Source of the DNA: Clostridium sp. 27_14
GTDB taxonomy: Bacteria; Bacillota; Clostridia; TANB77; CAG-508
DNA length: 6,731 bases
Assembly: GCA_001916035.1 (NCBI GenBank)
Contig: MNRQ01000044.1
Span: 9,235-15,965 of the forward strand
Direction: 5' to 3'
A program made the position numbers and the translations under genes. Of this stretch, positions 1 through 5,594 are shown in pieces. The notes under the pieces were generated by a model. The model ran no database searches. It was given only the letters and a program-made list of their open reading frames with translations, and was not told the origin of the DNA. Positions within the stretch are counted from its first letter, which is position 1, and every line of letters starts with the position of its first letter.

Positions 1-3
1 AAT

Positions 4-26
4 AAAAAAAAAAAAAAAAAAAAAAA
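4..26. repeat. 23-nt poly-A homopolymer
   Basis: Positions 4-26 are an uninterrupted run of 23 A, preceded by AAT and followed by GCC. It lies immediately upstream of, and in the open frame of, the truncated gene at 36-464. A run this long is prone to replication slippage and to sequencing length errors, so its exact length, and therefore the reading frame across it, should not be trusted. Confidence 0.95.
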
Positions 27-35
27 GCCATATTT

Positions 36-464
36 ATGGAAAGAAACATAAATGGAGAAACACTAAAAGTATCAATGTATGATAATGGAGAACGAATAGA
101 TGTATTTACTGAAAGTTCCGAAGGAAAAAGTTGTGATATTAATTCAAAAGCCTCAATAATGCAAATAAACTTATACAATTTTTTAGAAAATGACAACAAA
201 TGGCAAACTCTTTTTAGCAGTGCAATTGCCAGTGTAAAAAAGACGAAATATAATGAAAAAGAATGTTACACAATAAAAGGATTTTTATCTTCAACATCAT
301 TAACAGAAAAAAATAGTGAAGTTATTATTGAAAAAGAAACAGGACTATTTTTAAAATCAAATAACTCAGAAGATATTGTAGAAAGAGAATATACATTTAA
401 TAATATAGAAGATTCTATATTTGCAGAACCAGATATAAGTCAATATAAAATAAAAGAAAAATAA
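36..464 (+). CDS. C-terminal part of an unrecognised, probably secreted beta-rich protein
   Basis: I do not recognise a named gene. The open frame gives 142 residues from ATG 36 and stays open upstream to an in-frame TAA at 3-5, across the poly-A run. No Shine-Dalgarno sequence precedes ATG 36, there is no signal peptide, and the protein begins in what looks like the middle of a beta-sheet (alternating short strands such as LKVSMYDNGERIDVF). The ending, YTFNNIEDSIFAEPDISQYKI-like (about residues 120-139), resembles the C-terminal end of LolA/RseB-fold lipoproteins of clostridia; this is recalled similarity, not a search. The most likely reading is the 3' part of a longer gene whose 5' part is in another frame before the poly-A or outside the window. 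It is followed by a strong terminator, so it ends its own transcription unit and is unrelated to the fatty acid operon. Confidence 0.5.
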   Translation: MERNINGETLKVSMYDNGERIDVFTESSEGKSCDINSKASIMQINLYNFLENDNKWQTLFSSAIASVKKTKYNEKECYTIKGFLSSTSLTEKNSEVIIEKETGLFLKSNNSEDIVEREYTFNNIEDSIFAEPDISQYKIKEK

Positions 465-486
465 AAACACAATTTATATTTTAAAT

Positions 487-538
487 AAAGTGAACTCTCC
501 TTATTAGGCCAAAAGTTTAATAAGGAGAGTTCATTTTT
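487..538 (+). terminator. Strong rho-independent terminator after the upstream gene
   Basis: Positions 491-506 and 518-533 form a perfect 16-bp stem (TGAACTCTCCTTATTA and its reverse complement). The loop is 11 nt, and the right arm is followed by TTTTTGTTTTGG. The stem can be extended outward by A-U and one G-U pair to 487/537. It lies 22 nt after the stop codon at 462-464 and isolates the upstream gene from the fatty acid operon. Confidence 0.93.
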
Positions 539-544
539 GTTTTG

Positions 545-592
545 GTGTTTTTTTGAGTCAGACCACGTAAACACTTTTTTTGACTTGACCGC
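545..592 (+). promoter_or_regulatory. Imperfect tandem repeat in the fabH leader; possible operator
   Basis: Two T-tracts of seven (548-554 and 575-581) are each followed by a related block: GAGTCAGACCAC (555-566) and GACTTGACCGC (582-592). The period is 27 bp. These blocks are richer in G+C than the surroundings. GTGTTT (545-550) and AAACAC (569-574) can also pair as a weak 6-bp stem directly before the second T-tract, so a second weak terminator is another reading. TTGACT (580-585) looks like a -35 box, but no well-spaced -10 follows. Its location between the upstream terminator and the first operon gene suggests a control region. I cannot assign it to a known regulator such as FapR or FabT. 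Confidence 0.35.
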
Positions 593-635
593 TCATTCTA
601 ATAGAAAAAAAACAAAAAATAGTGTATAAATAATT

Positions 636-642
636 GAAAGGA
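636..642 (+). promoter_or_regulatory. Ribosome binding site that sets the fabH start
   Basis: GAAAGGA ends 9 nt before ATG 652. The same GAAAGGA core precedes fabD, fabG and accB. It overlaps an in-frame TTG at 634, so TTG 634 cannot be the start; translation from ATG 652 is supported. Confidence 0.8.
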
Positions 643-651
643 AAAATAGAA

Positions 652-1584
652 ATGAAATCTATAAAAATAACAAAAACAGGAGCATATCTACCTGAAATAA
701 AAAAGAAGAATGAAGAACTAGAAAAAGAACTAAAACTTGAAAATGGATATATAAAAAAAAGAACAGGAATAGAAGAAAGATACTACTTAAAACCTGAAGA
801 AGAGCAAAAAGACATAGCAAAAAAACTAGTAAAAAATACATTAAAAGATGAAAAAGATATAGACTTAATAATAACCGCAACAACTACGCCAACAAACATA
901 ATGCCAGGAATATCAAACATAATACAAAAAGAATTAGGAATAAAAACATGTATAGCATTTGACATATTAGCAGGATGTGCAGGATTTATAAATGCAATAG
1001 ACATAGCACAAAAATACATAGAAACAACAACAGCAAAAAAAGCATTAGTAGTAGGAATAGAACAACTTTCAAAATATATTAATAAAGCAGACACAGGAAC
1101 ATCAATAATATTGTCAGACGGAGCAGGAGCTGTTTTATTAGAGGAAACATCAGAAAACAAAAAGTATTATTCAAACATAGAAACAACAATAGATGAAAAA
1201 GATATTCTAAAAACGTATATGAAAGATAAAAAACTAAAACTAGAAATGAATGGAAAAGAAGTATATAAATATGCAGTAACAGAAACAGTAAAAAATTTAG
1301 AAAAGCTACTAAAAGAAAGCAATGAAACTTTAGAAAATATTAAATATATAGTTCCACATCAATCAAATTTAAAAATAATAAAATCAATAGCAAACAGACT
1401 AGGAACAGATATAATCAATAAAATGTATATAAATATAGATAAATTTGGAAACACATTTTGTGCAAGTATTCCAATAGCATTAGATGAAATGATGAGAAAA
1501 AAGATTATAAAACCAGGTGACAAAATAATTTTATTAGGATATGGAGGAGCACTAAACACAGCAAGCATACTAATAGAAATATAA
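652..1584 (+). CDS. fabH: Beta-ketoacyl-ACP synthase III (FabH)
   Basis: FabH is a cytoplasmic enzyme that starts fatty acid synthesis by condensing an acyl-CoA primer with malonyl-ACP. The 310-residue product has normal family length. The thiolase-fold triad is present: Cys109 in AGCAGF, His236 in PHQSN and Asn267 in FGNTF. RTGIEERY (residues 37-44) matches the CoA-binding RTGI-ER segment, and SDGAGAVLL matches the family GDGAGA block. ATG 652 is chosen over an in-frame TTG at 634 because of the ribosome binding site at 636-642. Odd points are the C-terminal loop, where the usual GGGxTWG is GGALNTA (298-304), and AGC instead of AAC at the nucleophile. Either could change primer choice, but the triad argues for a working condensing enzyme. 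It is the first gene of the operon; clostridia usually have acpP and fabK directly after it, here absent. Confidence 0.93.
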   Translation: MKSIKITKTGAYLPEIKKKNEELEKELKLENGYIKKRTGIEERYYLKPEEEQKDIAKKLVKNTLKDEKDIDLIITATTTPTNIMPGISNIIQKELGIKTCIAFDILAGCAGFINAIDIAQKYIETTTAKKALVVGIEQLSKYINKADTGTSIILSDGAGAVLLEETSENKKYYSNIETTIDEKDILKTYMKDKKLKLEMNGKEVYKYAVTETVKNLEKLLKESNETLENIKYIVPHQSNLKIIKSIANRLGTDIINKMYINIDKFGNTFCASIPIALDEMMRKKIIKPGDKIILLGYGGALNTASILIEI

Positions 1585-1669
1585 AATAGAAGAGAAGTAA
1601 AAATACAAAAAATAACTAAAACAGATAAGAGATAATAAAATATTTAAATTAAAAAGAAAGGAAAAAATA
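1585..1669 (+). other. Non-coding fabH-fabD spacer
   Basis: This 85-bp AT-rich stretch is the longest spacer inside the operon. It holds no open frame, no convincing hairpin and no recognisable remnant of acpP or fabK, which occupy this place in clostridial FAS II operons. The fabD ribosome binding site GAAAGGA is at 1656-1662, 7 nt before ATG 1670. Confidence 0.7.
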
Positions 1670-2596
1670 ATGGAATTAAGTGAAATCTTAAAAATAGCAG
1701 AAGAAAACAACAACAAAGAAAAAAGAGCTTTTTTATTTCCTGGCCAAGGTGCCCAATATGTAGGAATGGGAAAGGAAATATATAATAAATATGAAGAAGC
1801 CAAAAAAATATATGACAAAGCAGAAAAGATATCAGAAATGCCAATAAGAAAAATATGTTTTGAAGGACCAGAAGAAGATTTGAATAAAACAGAAAACACA
1901 CAAATGGCAATATTTATAACAAGTCTAGCAATGCTAGAAATATTAAAAAATAAAAATATTGAAGCAAAAATAGCAGCCGGACTTAGCCTAGGAGAATATA
2001 CAGCACTAGTATATGCAGGAATTTTAGATATTGAAAATGGAATTAAATTAATAAAAAAAAGAGGATATTATATGGCTAATTTGCTACCTAAAGAACAATA
2101 CTCAATGGCAGCAATTATTGGAATAGAATCCAAAAAAATAGAAGAAAAATGCAAAGAAATTGCAGAAAAAACAGGACTATTCATAGTTCCAGCAAATTAT
2201 AATTATGCTAATCAAACAGTTATATCAGGAAATGACCAAGCAATAGACCAAGCAATGACAGAATTAAAAGAAATTGGAGCAAAAAGAACAATAAAATTAA
2301 AAACTAGTGGACCATTCCATACAAAAAAATTAGAAAAAGCAAAAGAAGCTTATGAAAAAGAACTAGAAAAGGTCAAATTTAATATGGAAAATGCAGAAGG
2401 AAAAATAAAAGTCATAAAAAATATAGATGGTACAATTTATAAAAAAACAGACAATATAAAACAAATTTTAGCAAGTCACATAATAAATCCAGTTAGATTT
2501 GATAAAGCTATAGAATTAATGAAATCAGAAGGAATAGAACAATATTTAGAAATAGGACCAGGAAAAGCATTAACAGGATTTATAAAAAAATCATAA
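1670..2596 (+). CDS. fabD: Malonyl-CoA:ACP transacylase (FabD)
   Basis: FabD moves malonate from CoA to acyl carrier protein, supplying the extender for FabH and FabF. The 308-residue sequence shows FPGQGAQ (residues 23-29), the nucleophile Ser106 in GLSLGEY, Arg131 for the malonyl carboxylate and His217 in SGPFHT. The Ser-Arg-His spacing matches the E. coli enzyme closely (Ser92, Arg117, His201). Near the C-terminus, SHIINPVRF places His270 where E. coli has Gln250; I believe His occurs here in other FabDs. GLSLG in place of GHSLG is, as I recall, common in clostridia. The protein starts about 18 residues earlier than usual (MELSEILKIA...), but the ribosome binding site at 1656-1662 supports ATG 1670, and the next Met would remove the PGQG motif. 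Its gene lies 23 bp before fabG. Confidence 0.95.
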   Translation: MELSEILKIAEENNNKEKRAFLFPGQGAQYVGMGKEIYNKYEEAKKIYDKAEKISEMPIRKICFEGPEEDLNKTENTQMAIFITSLAMLEILKNKNIEAKIAAGLSLGEYTALVYAGILDIENGIKLIKKRGYYMANLLPKEQYSMAAIIGIESKKIEEKCKEIAEKTGLFIVPANYNYANQTVISGNDQAIDQAMTELKEIGAKRTIKLKTSGPFHTKKLEKAKEAYEKELEKVKFNMENAEGKIKVIKNIDGTIYKKTDNIKQILASHIINPVRFDKAIELMKSEGIEQYLEIGPGKALTGFIKKS

Positions 2597-2619
2597 CTAT
2601 AGAAAGGATTGAATGTAAA

Positions 2620-3351
2620 ATGAAAACAGTATTAATAACAGGTGGTTCAAGAGGTATAGGAAAGGCAGTAGCAATAAAATTTGCAGAAAAAGGAAATCAA
2701 ATAATAATAAACTATGTTTCAGAAAAAACAGACACAGAAAAATTAAAAAATGAATTATTAGAAGCAGGAGCAAAAGACGTATTACTAATAAAAGCAGATG
2801 TCTCAAATTCTGAAGATGTAAAAAACATGGTAAAAGAATCAATAGAAAAATTTGAAAAAATAGATATATTAGTCAACAATGCAGGTATAACAAAAGACAA
2901 TCTTTTAATGAGAATGAGTGAAGAAGAATTTGACAAAGTAATACAAATCAATTTAAAAGGAACATATTTAGTAACAAAAGAGGTTACTAAATATATGATG
3001 AAAAAAAGAAGTGGAAGTATCGTAAATTTAGCATCAGTTGTAGGAGTTGCAGGAAATGCAGGGCAATGCAATTATGCAGCATCAAAAGCAGGAATTATAG
3101 GATTTACAAAAAGTATTGCAAAAGAATTAGCATCACGTAACATTCGTGCAAATGCCGTAGCACCAGGATTTATAGAAACAGATATGACAAATGTTTTAAA
3201 GGAAGAAATAAAAGAAAATATAAATAGTCAAATACCATTAAGAAGAATGGGAAGTGCAAAAGAAGTAGCAGAACTAGTTTATTTTTTAGGAGAAGATGCC
3301 AGCTCATATATTACAGGGCAAGTCATAAATGTTGATGGAGGTATGATATAA
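2620..3351 (+). CDS. fabG: 3-oxoacyl-ACP reductase (FabG)
   Basis: FabG uses NADPH to reduce 3-ketoacyl-ACP to 3-hydroxyacyl-ACP, the second step of each elongation cycle. The 243 residues form a standard short-chain dehydrogenase. The Rossmann motif TGGSRGIG is at 7-14 and NNAG at 86-89. The full catalytic tetrad is present: Asn111, Ser139, Tyr152 and Lys156 (YAASK). APGFIETDM follows at 181-189 and the family-typical VDGG at 238-241. Length and motif spacing match known FabG proteins, and its place between fabD and fabF excludes a generic SDR role. The ribosome binding site AGAAAGGA (2601-2608) precedes ATG 2620. The last codons overlap the fabF ribosome binding site, and only 2 bp separate the genes, so the two are probably translationally coupled. 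Confidence 0.97.
   Translation: MKTVLITGGSRGIGKAVAIKFAEKGNQIIINYVSEKTDTEKLKNELLEAGAKDVLLIKADVSNSEDVKNMVKESIEKFEKIDILVNNAGITKDNLLMRMSEEEFDKVIQINLKGTYLVTKEVTKYMMKKRSGSIVNLASVVGVAGNAGQCNYAASKAGIIGFTKSIAKELASRNIRANAVAPGFIETDMTNVLKEEIKENINSQIPLRRMGSAKEVAELVYFLGEDASSYITGQVINVDGGMI
3337..3342 (+). promoter_or_regulatory. fabF Shine-Dalgarno inside the fabG 3' end
   Basis: GGAGGT is the fullest Shine-Dalgarno match in the operon and lies 11 nt before ATG 3354. It is formed by the fabG codons for Gly-Gly of the conserved C-terminal VDGG motif, so protein conservation and ribosome binding share the same bases. Confidence 0.8.
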
Positions 3352-3353
3352 AA

Positions 3354-4589
3354 ATGGAAAAAAGAGTTGTTATAACAGGTTTAGGTGCGATTACACCAAT
3401 AGGAAATGATGTAGAAGAATTTTGGAAAAACATAAAAGAAGGAAAATGTGGAATAGACAAAATTACAAAATTTGACACAACAGACTTTAAAGTAAAAATA
3501 GCAGGAGAAGTAAAAGGATATAACCCAGAAGATTATTTTGAAAGAAGAGAAGCAAAAAGACTAGATTTATTTTCACAATATGCAATAGTAGCTTCAAGAC
3601 AAGCATGGAAAGACAGTGGATTAGACAAAGAAAAAGAAAACATGGAAAGAGTAGGAACAATAATAGGATCAGGAATAGGTGGGATAGAAACAATTGAAAC
3701 AGAGCATGAAAAATGTGTGAATAAAGGACCAGACAGAGTATCACCTATGTATATACCAATGGGAATATCAAATATGGCAACAGGAAATGTAGCAATAGAT
3801 TTAGGAGCAAAAGGAGAATCTATGGCAATAGTAACAGCATGTGCATCTGGAACACACAGTATAGGAGAAGGATACAGAATGATAAGACATGGATATCAAG
3901 ATATTGTTATTGCAGGAGGAACAGAAGCGAGTATTACACCACTTAGTATAGCAGGATTTACAAATATAAAAGCACTAACAAAAGAAGAAAACACGCAAAG
4001 AGCAAGCATTCCATTTGACAAAGAAAGAAGTGGCTTTGTTATGGGAGAAGGAGCAGGTGTTTTAATATTAGAAGAATATGAACACGCAAAAAAACGTGGA
4101 GCTAAAATTTATGCAGAAGTAGTAGGATATGGAGTAACATCTGATGCATATCATATAACATCACCAGCACCGGATGGAGAAGGTGGAGCAAGAGCTATGA
4201 AAAATGCCATAAAAGAAGCAAATATAAATCCTGAAGAAATAACTTATATAAATGCACATGGAACATCAACACATCTAAACGACTTATGTGAAACAATGGC
4301 AATAAAAACAGCACTAGGAGAAAAAGCAGCAAAAAAAGTAATGGTAAGCTCTACTAAAGGACACACAGGACATTTATTAGGTGCAGCAGGAGGAGTAGAA
4401 GCAGTTGTATGTGCAAAAGCAATTCAAGATAGCTTTGTACCAGCAACTATAAACTACAAAGTACCAGATGAAGAATGTGATTTAGACATAGTTCCAAATG
4501 AAGGAAGAAATATAGAAGTTAAATATGCAATGTCAAACTCATTAGGATTCGGTGGACATAATAGTACAATCTTATTAAAAAAGATATAA
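3354..4589 (+). CDS. fabF: Beta-ketoacyl-ACP synthase II (FabF)
   Basis: FabF extends acyl-ACP by two carbons using malonyl-ACP. The 411-residue protein has the usual length and the Cys-His-His triad: Cys163 in TACASGTH, His302 in NAHGTST and His340 in GHTGHLLGAAGG, with Lys335 before the last motif. The gating loop GFGGHN is at 398-403. Cys163 and His340 coincide in number with E. coli FabF, and His302 is one off His303. Small deviations from the usual pattern are GTSTH-LND for GTSTP-xND (His307) and STKGHTGH for STKSMTGH (His337). Both are near, not in, the triad. As the only elongating synthase visible here, it probably serves all chain lengths, but another copy elsewhere cannot be excluded. 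It sits 2 bp after fabG and 64 bp before the accB start. Confidence 0.97.
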   Translation: MEKRVVITGLGAITPIGNDVEEFWKNIKEGKCGIDKITKFDTTDFKVKIAGEVKGYNPEDYFERREAKRLDLFSQYAIVASRQAWKDSGLDKEKENMERVGTIIGSGIGGIETIETEHEKCVNKGPDRVSPMYIPMGISNMATGNVAIDLGAKGESMAIVTACASGTHSIGEGYRMIRHGYQDIVIAGGTEASITPLSIAGFTNIKALTKEENTQRASIPFDKERSGFVMGEGAGVLILEEYEHAKKRGAKIYAEVVGYGVTSDAYHITSPAPDGEGGARAMKNAIKEANINPEEITYINAHGTSTHLNDLCETMAIKTALGEKAAKKVMVSSTKGHTGHLLGAAGGVEAVVCAKAIQDSFVPATINYKVPDEECDLDIVPNEGRNIEVKYAMSNSLGFGGHNSTILLKKI

Positions 4590-4635
4590 AAACATTAAAA
4601 CATTGAAGATTATAAAAATTTAATATTAAAATTTT

Positions 4636-4642
4636 GAAAGGA
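4636..4642 (+). promoter_or_regulatory. Ribosome binding site that sets the accB start
   Basis: GAAAGGA lies 11 nt before ATG 4654 but only 2 nt before an in-frame GTG at 4645. The spacing favours ATG 4654. Confidence 0.75.
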
Positions 4643-4653
4643 AAGTGATTTTA

Positions 4654-5103
4654 ATGGAATATGAAGAAATAAAAAAACTAATGGATGATATGGGAAACTC
4701 AAAACTATCATCATTAGACATAGAATTTCCAGATGGTATAAAAATAAGTATGGCAAAAACAGTTCAAAATGACATATCTGTTGTAACAGCGGAGCGAATA
4801 ACGCCAACAGTCGTAGAAATAGACAGCACAAAAGACAAAAAACAAAAAGAAGAAAGTTTAGAAACAATAACTTCACCAATGGTAGGAACCTTTTATGCAA
4901 GTGACGCACCAGACAAACCAGCTTATGTAAAAGTAGGAGATAAAATTCACAAAGGTCAAGTAGTATGCATAGTAGAAGCAATGAAATTAATGAATGAAAT
5001 AGAATCAGAATTTGATGGAGAAGTAGTAGAAATTTGTGCAAAAAATGAAGAAATGGTTGAATATGGAAAACCATTATTCAAAATAAAAAAGGAATGTGAT
5101 TAA
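4654..5103 (+). CDS. accB: Biotin carboxyl carrier protein of acetyl-CoA carboxylase (AccB)
   Basis: AccB carries CO2 on a covalently bound biotin between biotin carboxylase (AccC) and the carboxyltransferase (AccA/AccD) in malonyl-CoA synthesis. The 149-residue protein has three parts: an N-terminal region with EYEEIKKLMDDM, a Lys/Glu/Asp-rich linker (about 55-70), and a C-terminal biotinyl domain from SPMVGTFY (74-81). The biotinylated residue is Lys111 in VEAMKLMNE. The segment ASDAPDKPA (82-90) aligns without gaps to the 'thumb' loop of E. coli AccB, which marks it as a true AccB rather than a biotinyl domain of another carboxylase. ATG 4654 is preferred over GTG 4645 on ribosome binding site spacing. 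Its stop is 1 bp from the fabZ start, so coupled translation is likely. Confidence 0.96.
   Translation: MEYEEIKKLMDDMGNSKLSSLDIEFPDGIKISMAKTVQNDISVVTAERITPTVVEIDSTKDKKQKEESLETITSPMVGTFYASDAPDKPAYVKVGDKIHKGQVVCIVEAMKLMNEIESEFDGEVVEICAKNEEMVEYGKPLFKIKKECD
5087..5093 (+). promoter_or_regulatory. Ribosome binding site that sets the fabZ start
   Basis: AAAAGGA, inside the last codons of accB, lies 11 nt before ATG 5105 and only 2 nt before an in-frame GTG at 5096. ATG 5105 is therefore preferred, removing three residues from the longest possible product. Confidence 0.7.
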
Positions 5104-5104
5104 A

Positions 5105-5527
5105 ATGTTAAATAAAGAAGAAATAAAAGAAATAATACCACAAAGAGAACCATTTTTAATGATAGATGAAGTAGAAAGTTTTGAACCTGGTCAAAGTGCA
5201 GTAGCATACAAAAATGTAAATAAAGAAGAATACTATTTTAAAGGACATTTTCCAGGAAACCCAATAATGCCAGGGGTATTAATGGTAGAAGCATTAGCAC
5301 AAACAGGAGCAGTTGCAATACTTTCAATGGAAGAAAATAAAGGAAAAAATGCATTGTTTGGAGGAATAGACAAATTAAAATTTAAAAAACAAGTAGTCCC
5401 AGGAGATAGATTAAAATTAGAAGTAAAAATTATAAAGAAAAAAGGACCAGTAGGAATAGGAGAAGCAATAGCAACAGTTGATGGAAAAACAGCAGTAAAG
5501 GGAGAATTAACATTTGCAATCGTATAA
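5105..5527 (+). CDS. fabZ: 3-hydroxyacyl-ACP dehydratase (FabZ)
   Basis: FabZ removes water from 3-hydroxyacyl-ACP to give trans-2-enoyl-ACP. The 140-residue hot-dog-fold protein has normal length and the defining motif GHFPGNPIMPGVLMVEALAQ (47-66), with catalytic His48 and Glu62. The N-terminal motif is IPQREPFLMID, with Gln where many FabZ proteins have His (PHR). A separate FabA or FabN isomerase for unsaturated fatty acids is not visible, and nothing in this sequence shows isomerase activity. Its product needs an enoyl reductase, which is not encoded in this window. It sits between accB and accC, the clostridial arrangement. Confidence 0.96.
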   Translation: MLNKEEIKEIIPQREPFLMIDEVESFEPGQSAVAYKNVNKEEYYFKGHFPGNPIMPGVLMVEALAQTGAVAILSMEENKGKNALFGGIDKLKFKKQVVPGDRLKLEVKIIKKKGPVGIGEAIATVDGKTAVKGELTFAIV

Positions 5528-5552
5528 ATAGAGCAAAATATTATGTATAAAT

Positions 5553-5580
5553 ACTTAAGTAGTTAAAACTACACATAAGT
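5553..5580 (+). promoter_or_regulatory. Imperfect dyad just before the accC ribosome binding site
   Basis: ACTTA (5553-5557) and GTAGTT (5559-5564) are mirrored by AACTAC (5567-5572) and TAAGT (5576-5580). This gives an 11-bp interrupted inverted repeat around a 2-nt centre. It ends 3 nt before GGGAG (5584-5588), the accC ribosome binding site. It has no T-tract, so it is not an intrinsic terminator. It could be an mRNA hairpin tuning accC translation, or a protein operator. Function is not known. Confidence 0.4.
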
Positions 5581-5594
5581 GAAGGGAGTAATAA

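Noticed and set aside
545..592. FapR or FabT operator in the fabH leader
   Set aside because: The bases do not fit the FapR or FabT consensus sites I remember, and no regulator gene is present. It is kept only as an unassigned repeat.
580..604. TTGACT (580-585) with TAATAG (599-604) as a sigma-70-type promoter for fabH
   Set aside because: The spacer is only 13 bp, and no -10 box stands at 16-18 bp, so I did not call a promoter. One probably exists in this leader but I cannot place it.
634..651. TTG 634 as the fabH start, adding six residues
   Set aside because: It overlaps the ribosome binding site for ATG 652, and FabH proteins typically begin near the MKSIKI-like strand.
659..1568. Open frames on the minus strand opposite fabH, and similar long minus-strand frames opposite fabD, fabG, fabF, accB and accC
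   Set aside because: They are Leu/Phe/Ile-rich mirror images of A-rich coding sequence, have no ribosome binding sites and overlap genes with complete catalytic motifs.
4615..4635. AT-only near-palindrome before accB (AAAATTT-AATATT-AAAATTTT)
   Set aside because: It consists only of A and T in very AT-rich DNA, has a bulge, and has no T-tract or other supporting sign. Chance is the simplest explanation.
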